From Madurella fahalii (taxonomy: Eukaryota; Ascomycota; Sordariomycetes; Sordariales): 64,000 bases of DNA. Of this stretch, positions 9,100 through 19,400 are shown piece by piece. The position numbers were made by a program, and so were the translations under genes. A model generated the notes under the pieces. It was not told where the DNA came from. It made no database searches and saw nothing but the letters and a program-made list of their open reading frames with translations. The stretch spans positions 2,170,001 through 2,234,000 of the forward strand of contig CM056874.1 of the NCBI GenBank assembly GCA_029876055.1, read 5' to 3'. How positions within the stretch are numbered: the stretch's first letter is position 1; every line of letters begins with the position of its first letter.

Positions 9100-12000
9100 G
9101 TACTTTTCTGGGAGTGCTAGCTGATAAGCTAGGGATCTAACTCGATTTAGGATACGGAATAGGCCGATAAATTTAGGTACTAACTTCTTCGGCGACTTGA
9201 ATTTTAAATTTCGGGTTGACAATAAAACCAAACTTCCTCTTCTAAACTCTCTTTTTATATACCTTTCGTCGTAATATCGCTTCTAAACTACAACTGCTTT
9301 AGCCTAATATTACTCTAGCTATTTTCTTAATTCAGTAAACTTTTTAATTCTTTCTATTACGTTGGATACCCTTCTTTCTTGAGTATCGTCCCCGATACGA
9401 TGTAAGATCAGAGGTTAATAACCTATTAGTGCTTTAAAGGGACTTATTTTAATTGTGGAATTGATAGTACTGTTGACGATAAATTCGGTTTCTAGGAGAA
9501 GATTTGTCTAGGTAATAGGGTTTTGATATATGAAATAACGGAGGTACTGAATAAGTATCTGATTTACTCGCTTTGTTTATCCGTCGGTTTGCGGGTAAAA
9601 AGCTGTAAATAACTGTTGATATACCTTTTGTAGGTGTAAAGGAGATTGTTCTGGGAACACGTTGAGGGAGATGAACTACGATGTCTCAGTACCGAAAAGG
9701 GTTCGATCAGTGGGCAATAGCTTCACGAATAGCCTCCTATTGTCATTGACTACACAGAGACTGATCCTTGCGGATCAGAAGTTCCCTGCGTGAGAAGGTT
9801 TCCCACGGGGTTCTTATCTACCCTAGTATAGTGATATCATCCACCGTCATTCGGCCGGTTCCCCCGGTCTGGCCCAGAGGGCTCTTGTTACAATAAGTAA
9901 TATTAATCGCTCTAGAACTGTGATATAAAAACAGAATCTCGATTACTAATGTAGCTGTTAATAGGGCTATATTTAAGTTCAATTTCCTTATAAAGGAGTT
10001 CTGCTAGTTCTTAGCTGGTAATGATGACAGAGACTGGAAAAAACCGGTTTATCTTGGTATACCGGTTGATAACCACTAGAATCGCGTCTTTCTCTAAGCT
10101 ATCTAGGCTCTTTACTATAGGAAAACCTACGATGAAGTCTATAGTGATCTCGCTCTAAGGACGTGTTGGGATCGGTAACGATTCGAGTGATCTATATAGC
10201 CTATACTATTTTGCTTTGCTGACTTAGTAGGTATAGTAGGTTCTATAATAGTCCTTAATATCTTTGGTTATATTATACTAGAAGTATTTTCGTTGTAGTA
10301 ATTCGAGAGTCTTCTCGACGTTAAAATGGCCTGCTAACGAATCGTTATGAAAAAGCTAGAGTAACTTCTATTTAACGGTCTGCTCTGCTAGGACAAATAA
10401 TCGTCTTTGATATAGCAATTCTTACTTACGTCTAAGTGCCTATTCGGGTGAAATACTCTGGTTTCGTACTAAATTCAGTAACTTTTCCTTGATTTTCAGA
10501 GTTATTAGATCTATAGCTTGTAGCTCTAGGATAAATTCTTTTATAGACTTTGACGGGTTTATAGTATAAATTGCTTCTAGTCGAGCATGCCTCTTCGTAT
10601 ATTGACGAATAATAATTTGCTCTTATCCAAGCTAATCGGCTTCTTAGTAATCCTGAGGTTCTCGTAAACGGATATTCAGTAATCCTATAGTAACTTCTGA
10701 CGGATAAGCTATTATTCCGGGTTTCTAATTAACGAGTTTACTAGAGTCCTATATATAGGTATCTTCGCCTTCTTCTAGTATATAGTAGGCTCTTTTATCC
10801 TCTTCTACAGTCGTCTTCCGACCTGGGTACTAGCCGATTCACTAGGATCTTCTGTACAAGCTCTTCTGCTCCTTTCTATATAGTAAGTAAATTTGTCTCT
10901 TTCTACGATTAGTCCTCTAATCCGGTTTACCCGAGTAATTTTGCTCTCTAATATAGGCATCTACTTGAGTCTGGCTATATATTCTTTATCCTTATAATCT
11001 AGTCTTCTCGAGGGGCTATTGACCAGGTTTCGCTTTCTAGGCTGGTACTTAATAATAAAGTTAAATCCTATTAAATATATGTACTATCTAGCCTACCAGC
11101 CGTTTAATCGGTTTTGTTTTATAAACCTCTGAAGGTTATTGTAATCTGAAAATACAGTAACTTCCTGTTAACTCCTTTCTATATAGTATCGCTAATGCTT
11201 GAAAGCTTCTATAATAGCTATTATCTCCTTATTAGGAGTTCTATAGTCTATAGTCGGTCTAGAAAACTTTGCCGACTAGAATGTAATAGGATGTTTTCGG
11301 CTCTCTTTCGGGACCTATAATAAGATAGCTCCTATTGCGAAGTTAGAGGTATCTGTTTCGATAACGATAGGGAGTTTAGGATTAAAATAATATAAGACTA
11401 GTATATCTCGGAAAGCCTTTTTAAGTCATATGAATGCCGTATACTCTTCGGCCTTTAACTGGAGGGATCCCAGTTTTCATTTGTTCTATAACCCCTTTAG
11501 TAAACGAGTTAACGGTAATGTAATATCTAAAAAATTTCGGATAAATCGACGATAAAAGTTATAAAACTCTAAGAAAATTTGAATATCTCGATAGGATTGG
11601 GGTTCAGGCCAATTTTGGATAGTCTGAATTCGTATTGGGTCTATACCGACACCTTCTAGAGTAAGAACGTAATCTAGGAATTCTACTTTGTCCTAATAGA
11701 ATAAACACTTACTGGGCTTATAGTATAACTATATTTCTTTTAGTCGTTCTAGGATATATCGGAGGTAAGTTATATAGGTCTCTCGATCAGGGGAGAAAAT
11801 TAAAATATCATCTAAATAATATATATAACAATCGTCTAGTAATCTACCTAAAGCTATATAGATATAGCTCTAGAAGGTAATAGGAGTATTTGTCGGGCCA
11901 AAAGGTATAATAAGATATTTAAATAAACCGTATCGAGTACGGAAAGCTGTTTTCTACTTATCTCCTTCTCGGATGCAAATCCGGTAGTAGGTGTCTTTAA

Positions 12001-14260
12001 CGTCCAACTTCGTAAAGTACTTTACTCCGGATACTCGGTCTAAGATCTCTAAGATCAACGGTAATAGATACCGATTCTTAATGGTTATACAGTTGAGTCC
12101 TCGGTAATCTATATATAAGCGTAAAGTACTGTCCTTCTTAGAGACGAATAAAATAGGACTTATAACAGAACTCTAGGATAAACGAATACAGCCTTTTACT
12201 AGGTTCTCATACAGATATTCCTCTAAAATCGAGAGCTTTTATCGTAATAAAGGATAAATCGTTCTAACTGGAGGGGTAGTATTGGGAAGCAGATTAATAG
12301 TATAATCAGTGCTTTTGAAAGAGGGTAAAATGTCTGTATTACTGGGGTTTATAATATCTACGAAGTTCGAAATTTCCGAAGGGATATTATCCGGTTTTCG
12401 AGGGGTATTTTCTTCTTCCTTCTCTAGGAAAAATGTCTCCGGTATATCCGGATATTACATTAAGGAGTAAATAAATACTTCTCCTCGATATATCTTAAAG
12501 AATTTCTTAGGACTTTCGATTCGGATATGCTCCGATTCTGCTATAAATTACTAGGAGGAACCTTCGGAGTATAATAAGATTTTTAGAGACGTCAAACTTG
12601 GTATCCCAAGAAGAATAGAGGAATCGTTCGTAATAAATAGATAATTAATAGCGGTATATAGAATGTATATTCTTTTAGTAATCCCTTGGTAATCCATTAA
12701 TTCTAAAGGAATTTCGTAAATACTAAATACTTTGGCAATATAGTGATCTATATATCGAATATAAGGTGATTGTATCCCGATCTATCAGAGCTTATACTTC
12801 TTTATAAACTCTAGGCTAACGATATCAATCTCTGCTCCTATATCTAGATCGACTATTATAGGTTTCAGGATATAATCCAATAAGGTTACTGAAGTATATA
12901 TTCGTTCTTTAACTGGAACCTCTAATTCATTATCTTCACCGATATAATAGGGGTTTATATTCGTCGGCTTCTACTGTTTCCCCGGCGATACGAGCGGAAT
13001 CTACCGTTACGGGTACTAGGGTACCTAGTAGCTTTGCCTACTGACGTTCCCTTTTGTAGGCAGTTATTAGCGAAATAGGTATTGCTGCTGCAGATGAAAT
13101 AAGTTAAAGGATTCCTATAGCTGTCTATAGGATTTAACTGGTTAAAGTAAGAAGGGGTTGACGTAGGGTGATTATCATATTTCGTATATAGCATTGTTAA
13201 TTATAGGTTTCGGAGGCAATTTCTGTATAATAATGCTCTTCGTAGACGAAATAACGTTTTATAGATTAGGGGAGAACGAGATAAATGAAGAGGATATTAG
13301 GTCGAATACTAGGGGGTTTCCTGAGGTTTTCAGTACTGAAAACCGTACTAGATTTGGGTAGCCAATTTAACTATCTCTTCCCGAGTTTCCGGCTTGTTGT
13401 AAACGTATAGGTCAATATAGTTGCTAATTGCAGGTAAAAGCTTCGTATAAAAGGCTAAAGTACGAGCCTTTTCGTCCTACTTAGGAAACTGGGCCTTAAG
13501 AGATTCCAGGTATTGATGAAAATCTAAGAGGGACTAAGCCTCTCGTTACTTAGTATCATTAAGTTGCTTTATAATAGTAGACTCCTAATCGGCGAGATCT
13601 CGAATACAATTTAGTATCTAATCTTCAAATGTCTTCCAGTCCTTCTCAGCTTATTATCGTATATCTACCGAAAGGTTATTGCAGTAGTTATACTAGCGAT
13701 TACAAGGATACTTTTCTATTTGGTCTAAGGCGAAAAGAATTCGATTTATACCCGTCTTAAATTACTTCGAGTCTCCTATAAATACTCGCTACAGGTCTTA
13801 GAGCCATTCTAGGCGACGTTGATAGGTAGTATTGTTAGGGAGTTGAATTAGATACTTCACTTTAATCGCTTTTCGGCTCTCTTCAGGATTGCTAAATTCT
13901 GCTGAGGAGGAACGATATCGTCTTCTTTTCGGAGGGGGCTCGTCTGGTAATATACCTAACCTTCGAAGCAAACCCTCTTCTTATTCTTATAAGTTCTTCA
14001 ACGCTTCCAGCTATTGAATCCGACGACAGGTCGATTCTAATAGGTTATTATAGTATGGAGCGGGATATAGGATTTGAGAGTCTAAGACGGTATGGGAGGA
14101 TATATGAGGTCGAATGTTTAGTGTCTCTGATCGATGAAGACGAATAGGATTTGCAGGCGATTGAGGCATATTTTCCCGGGAACTCTCCCCTCGCTCCGAT
14201 ACGTTTAAAGTGCTGATCGTAGGTGCTATCTCGGTCAATAGTAGAATAGAAGGATCAGAA
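9100..14260 (-). pseudogene. Gypsy gag-pol (gag, protease, RT, RNase H, integrase), dead
   Basis: Readable motifs on the minus strand: RT active site YLDDILIFS (codons YLDD at 11807..11818); RNase H start ETDTSNFAIGAILL near 11320-11350; integrase PQTDGQ-like KPTDKQSESIRYL near 9560-9620; and the integrase C-terminal barrel YDERYIKREFRRGSLVLLS with KLVPKFIGLFRIL near 9150-9280. Gag should occupy about 13300-14260. Domain order is that of Ty3/gypsy (RT before integrase). Stops (TAG, TAA) occur every few dozen codons and TpA is very frequent, so no protein is made. A solo LTR at 9635 splits integrase between the third-Asp region and the core. Confidence 0.85.
9635..9892 (-). repeat. Nested solo gypsy LTR inside integrase
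   Basis: A 258-bp LTR copy of the same family as the host element and less decayed than the host ends (CGGCCGGTTCCCCCGGTCTG is kept). The flanks are GTAGG (9630-9634) and ATAAG (9893-9897), equal apart from two G/A transitions, so probably a RIP-altered target duplication. The host integrase reading resumes on either side. Confidence 0.8.
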
Positions 14261-14271
14261 TTGTAAAGGGA

Positions 14272-14510
14272 TTGTTCTAGAAACACGTTAAAGGAGATGG
14301 ATCACGATATCTTGATACTGAAAAGACCTAGGCTAGTGGGTGATATCTTGGTGAACAGCCTCCTATCAATATACAGAGACTGATCCTTATGGATCAGAAG
14401 TCCCCCGCGTGAGAGGGTTTCCTATAGGGTTCTTATCTACCCTAGTACAGTGACATTATCCACCGTCATTCGGCCGGTTCTCCTGGTCTTGCTCCATGGC
14501 TCTCATTACA
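14272..14510 (-). repeat. Gypsy 5' LTR
   Basis: About 239 bp, minus orientation, from TGTAATGAGAGCCATGG to CCCTTTACA. The adjacent internal sequence ATTCTGATCCTTCTATTC is the candidate primer-binding region; the same sequence adjoins the decayed LTR at 27098. Confidence 0.85.
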
Positions 14511-14856
14511 CCCACCTTTTAGGTGTTTAGTGTAGTTAGTAGTTTGCGACAATTAAGAGTCTCAGTGCCTCTTTAGTGCTAGCTGATTAAAAGATCGTGG
14601 GTTCGATTCCTACGCAGAGTAGATCTGCTACCTAGCGAAAAGCGCTAAGACCTTACATAAGCTCGAGACGAGGTGCAGGCAAATGGAGTTAGTGGTCTCT
14701 GGGAGGCAAAAAGGTCTCCAGCCCTAAACCCTTAGGATATCTTTAGAGTTGAGGGGATATGTCAGATAAAATGCAGATTTAGCATCCTACGACTAATAAT
14801 CGTAGAGCTCCCCACCTTTTGGGTGTTTAGTGTAGTTGGTAGTTTGCGACAATACT

Positions 14857-15666
14857 AGGTATGAAAACCATCCAACTCTTTCGACGTTTTGAAGAAGAGA
14901 TAGAGTACCCTCGGCCCCACCTAGTTCTGGGAGCGCAGCTACTAGGAGTAGCAACGAGAGCCTAGACATAGCTACGATGAGGATATAGAGCGAAAGCCGA
15001 AGTACGATTCCAATTATAAGAGTTGTTAATCAACCAAGGAGACAGAAGGTTATAGGTTCGTTAAAGGAGGTAAATCAATGGGTGGCTGGTCTTCCTATAA
15101 GGCGCTTCGCCCTTTTAATAAACAGTATACTATAAGAGAAGGAAATACAATAGTAGATCAGGGTAGGTTAGTAGCGGGCGAACTCCTAAAAAGAATAGTG
15201 CTGCTATAAGATATAGTCAGTACTACGACTTCGGCCGTATAGGGAGGCTCTCGTAGTACAACGAAAAGTTTGAAGTTGGGATTACACCTAGTAGAAGGTA
15301 AGTCGTAGCAATTATACTAGACCGAGAGAAGGATAGTAGAATTGTAGTCTCGGCTTATACCCGAGCTGTAGGAGCAGGGTAGCTATTACCTCGGTGAGAG
15401 ACCTGTTGAACTGTATATATAACTAGACTATATCCTTTCAGAGTAGAGATTATAGTATAGAATAAAGCTATAGATAGATTGCACTATAAGGGCATCTCGG
15501 TTATATAGCAAATATATAGTATCATCGCTATAAGGAAGTTATAGTTTCGAGGAGTAGTATAACTAGCCAGAGAGGACAGATATATATATTAGTCTTCTAA
15601 AAGTAGGGAGACTACTTTTAGTATTATATACCTAGCTTATATCCGGGTCCTATCCTTATATAGATC
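14857..15666. other. TA-rich decayed sequence, no gene
   Basis: Right flank of the TRIM. All frames are closed. It may be the upstream part of the plus-strand gypsy element seen from 21965, but no gag or RT motif could be read, so this is only a positional guess. Confidence 0.4.
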
Positions 15667-16140
15667 TATTGAGATATAGTTGTGTACAAGGTAAGGCATA
15701 CAGTGGATGATGGAAAAGAAGGAAGGTGAAGAAAAGATTTCAAAGTGCTTGATTATTGATTCTATCTAAGTGAGGAAAAGCCGAAGTTATTATAGATTTG
15801 ATCTTGTCAGCCGTTTCAGCCTTCGAGATAATTGGAAAGAGGGCTTATTGTGGATCACCTGCTTACTGTGGAGCTAATTTTGAAGATCTCCTTGAATACG
15901 AGATTCCTTCGCTCCACAGGTGAGATTATAGTGCGTTTAGAAATACTGGACCCTGTTCCGAGTGCCAATGCTTTATTCCGGGTACCAACGCCCTATTCAG
16001 AGTGCCAGAGCCCTGTTCTAGACGTTGTGGCCTTGTTTCGAGTGCCGGAGTTCTGTTCCAGATGTCAAAGCTCTGTTCCAGACGTTGCAGCCCTGTCCCG
16101 GGTACCGTACTCTTGACCTAGGTGCTGTATTATCCCCAAT
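15667..16140 (+). repeat. Dispersed ~480-bp repeat, copy 1, with 20-bp minisatellite
   Basis: Starts TATTGAG (TGTTGAG in copy 3) and ends near TATTATCCCCAATA. Copies lie at 25431..25911 (minus) and 37945..38443 (plus). Bases 15951-16110 hold eight units of a 20-bp repeat of the form CCCTRTTCCGRGTGCCARNG. A 94-codon open frame crosses it in all copies but is low-complexity and probably not a gene. TG at one end suggests a solo LTR; no target duplication could be established. Confidence 0.7.
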
Positions 16141-16163
16141 ATTATTAGATACCAATAAGTAGA

Positions 16164-16440
16164 TGTCGAAAACACGGTACGTCTGAATCTTGGGAAATAA
16201 CAGTTTAGGATTTTTATATATCTTATCTTGATTGTGTTGATTATCTGCATGTTCCTGTCCGTGCTGTCTATCTTTGCTAGAGAGTTTGCTCCTTTTATAG
16301 ACGAGATACATGTACAGGATGACGTCCGTACAGTGGCGCAGTTAACTACCAGTCTTCCTTAGCTTAATAGAGTATATGGGTTTGGCTCCTACACTAGATT
16401 CTGTGATCCTAATCCTTTGATACATGATTATTTTGATACA
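16164..16440 (-). repeat. Copia A 3' LTR
   Basis: 277 bp, minus orientation, TGTATCAAAATAATC to GTGTTTTCGACA, with a sense TATA box CTATAAAAGGAG. The opposite strand holds a tRNA-like A box (GTGGCGCAGTTAAC, 16332-16345) and a B-box-like GGGTTTGGCTCC. Confidence 0.85.
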
Positions 16441-16449
16441 CCCCCTTAG

Positions 16450-19400
16450 ATTCAACTCGTCAGGAACTTGAATCTAGACTTCTCTCTTGCAGACTGGGTA
16501 TCTGTATCAGTCCTAGCTGCTTGATAAATCTTTAGTGTAAAGGATAGTTAAGAGCTTTAGTTAACCCATCTGCTATTATCTTGGCTGAGGGCGTGTATTC
16601 CACCTTGATTTTCTTGCTTGCCACTTCCTAGCGCAACTAGTGGTTGTGAATATCTATGTGTTGTAGTTAGATCTAGAGGGTAGCCACTTTAGCCGTAACA
16701 AGTCGTATAGTCTGCTGATTGTTATACTGAATCTTGATGTGATGATCGTCCAGTTTAACTGACAGTTCGGCCAGTAGTCAGCTTATAAAGAGAGATTCTT
16801 TGGCAGCTTGTATTAAGGCTAGTAATTCGGTCTCTGTAGTAGATATAGTAACAGTTTATTGCTTGTTAGCCCTCTAACCTACAAGCCTGCCAAACAACTT
16901 CATAGCGTACACCTGAGAGCTCTTTCGATCAAGGCTGTTATCGGCGAAAGAGGTATTGCTAGCAACAACGTAGTCGTTGCCACTCCCTAATTACAGGGCT
17001 ATTTTACGCGTATGATATAGGTAGTAGAGGATTTAGTCTGCAACCTTATGATGTTTAGACCCAGAGTTAGTATTGAACTTGACTAGCCGTAATACTATAA
17101 AAGCTATGTCAGGCCTCATGATTATAATGGCATATAGGATAGATCCAGTCTTCCACTAATAACTAGTAATTGAAGAGTACTCTGTTTTACTATCGTACGG
17201 CAACAATTCGGCTGTAGCCATTGGGATCTTGGCCGTTAGGCTTGTTGTAGCTAGGTTAACAATCTTATTAAGATAAGCCGTTTACAATAGCCAAATCAAT
17301 CTTTTAGATCGATCCTTTATAACTTCGATGCCTAGGAACCATCGTAAGTTATCCCCGCCTATAAGCTGGTACTTTCGTTGCAGTAAGTTGATCAGTATCT
17401 AGGCGACAGCTACCTTTTCTTTCTTATAACCCAAGACAGTATCGTCGACGTAGAAGAAAAACAGGATTCTGTTTTTGATTAGGATACAGGGCTCGTATAG
17501 GACGGCCTAGAACCCTAGGATTAAGAGAGTCGTCTTAAGTTCTTTTTACCAAAGTAGTGCTGACTCACAGAGGCTATATAGAGCTTTCTTTAGCCGTAGA
17601 ACTTTACTAGGACTTTTATAGCCGGGAGGCATCTGTATATAGACGGCATCCTCTAATATAGTGTTGATAAAGGTGTTGACTGCATCGAACTGTTTGAATT
17701 CGAGGTCGAATCTAGCTGTAATAGCTATAATGATATGAAATGATCTAGTAGCTAGGATAGCCGCGTATATCTCCTATGCCGATAGTCTTTATTAGTTACC
17801 TCTAATAACCAGCCTTGCTTTGCATTTCTTGAAGACTCTGTCTTAGTTGAACTTATAGGTATATACCTATATACAACCTAAGACGTACTTATCTTCCTTC
17901 TGCAGCTCTTGCCGGTTGATCTCAGTCTAACAGTCTATTTCAGCATTCACTCCTAAGTAATCCTTTTCGGCTTAGATAAATTGATCCTTAAATAGGTAGT
18001 CCTTGAGCTGGTGGTACTACCTTGGCAGTAGAGGTAAATCTTGGCTATAGAGAGTCTGTAGACTGTAAGGCCATCTAGCAAATCATTGTACCATTCCTTT
18101 TATAACTGCCTAACCATTATATATACTAGCCAGTTGCTATAACCATTCTATTATAAAGGCAGCTATCTAGGGTTTGAAGGTTGTTTCCAATACAGTTTGA
18201 TGATCAGCTTATTAGATCGAAGCTGCAAGTAATACAGCCGACGGTATCAAAGGAGGTATAGGATACGGCTCAAATCTTGAGGATGTATATAGAAATTGCA
18301 CCTCTTCTTTGGCCTCTTCTTCAGCCGCTTCTTCGGCCGCTTCTTCAGTCGCTTCTTCAGCCTGGTCCTCGTCGATATCTAGTATCGGCTGTTCGATAAC
18401 TTCTTCTTCTAGTGCCATAGATCTTGGTACCTCTGGTTTGGGTAGTTATATCGTTGCAAGGAGATGGCTCAGTTCGTCGAGTTGGAGATGCAGGTAGTCG
18501 TCCTTCAGAGCTTAGATGTCTCCGTTGAAGATCTCCCCTACGTTGAATATCACATCCCTTGTGCTGATCACCTTGTTGATTACCAGGTTCCAGATCCTAT
18601 AGATATTTGAAGAGCTATACCCAATAAGATAACTGATTCAGGTTTTTGGTTCTAGCTTTAGGTTCTATTGCCGAAGATTTTTCGGCTTGTTGAATACCTC
18701 TTTTTGAGCGTTTGTTATCAAGGCAAAGGCTTTGTAGCCGTAAGCTCGGAGGTAAGCTTGGTCTGGCTTTCTGTCTTCCACTACTACACCGTCTCGATAG
18801 GCAAGGTAGGTATAGAATCGATCGTACAGGGTCTTCTAGTTATATCCGTATTTAGGGGTCCGATTATATAGGTAGACTGCAGCTCTAGCAATCTCTAGCC
18901 AAAGTATTGCAGAAAATTTAGCACCGGCTCGCATTACCCTGATCTTTTCTGTGATCACACCCCTGAGCATTCGGCGCCCCCATTTTGCACTGGTATATTA
19001 GGTGCCGAAGGCTCGACCTTGATAAAGCATCGTATAAAGATAGCCTTGATAACTGGCTAATAGAATTCGTTGTTGCATTCCACTACCTTAGGCTGTAGTT
19101 AGTATTGTTGCTTTAGAGTACTAAAGAAATAATCGAGTACTAAAATAATGGATTCGGCCTCCCTATCTTAAAGGTAGTAGTCCTAGGCTAACCTGGACCA
19201 TCTATCAACTATTAACAATAGATATCGGTAGCTGTTGTAGCTTTCTTTGAAGTCGAAGAGGTCAATGGCAAAGTGTATACCTGGATCTTCGTCGTGGACT
19301 CTAGGTTGTCGCCGGATTCGAAGCTTGGCCTTGGAGACTCCATACGCCTCACATTCAACTATAGTAGGCCCCTTAATCTATACGCCTTATATATGCTAGG

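Larger units (their letters stand above)
6962..14510 (-). mobile_element. Ty3/gypsy LTR retrotransposon, 7.5 kb, RIP-damaged
   Basis: A complete element in minus orientation with LTRs at both ends and the 5-bp target duplication CCCAC at 6957-6961 and 14511-14515. Its insertion point is confirmed by the uninterrupted second TRIM LTR at 14760, which reads straight through GAGCTCCCCACCTTTT. Order on the minus strand is LTR, gag, protease, RT, RNase H, integrase, a long 3' region, LTR. A polypurine tract (AGAGGGGAGGATAAAT) abuts the 3' LTR. The frames are riddled with TAA/TAG. Confidence 0.9.
6906..14851 (+). mobile_element. TRIM (miniature LTR retrotransposon), split by a later gypsy insertion
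   Basis: Without the inserted gypsy element this is a 392-bp unit: LTR 1 (6906..6961 plus 14516..14551, 92 bp), internal region 14552..14759 (208 bp) and LTR 2 (14760..14851, 92 bp). The LTRs run from TGTYAGATAAAATG to GTTTGCGACA and are nearly identical. The 5-bp target duplication ATACT is perfect at 6901-6905 and 14852-14856. Directly after LTR 1 comes ATTAAGAGTCTCA, the same primer-binding site as in copia A and B. Directly before LTR 2 is the purine-rich GAGTTGAGGGGATA (polypurine tract). No coding capacity. The internal region also contains GTGGGTTCGATTCCTAC, a good pol III B box / tRNA T-arm, and each LTR contains TAGTGTAGTTGG, a good A box. Confidence 0.88.

Noticed and set aside
14530..14615. 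Possible tRNA gene (good A box and B box)
   Set aside because: The boxes are about 72 nt apart and straddle the LTR end of the TRIM. No cloverleaf with paired acceptor stem could be drawn.
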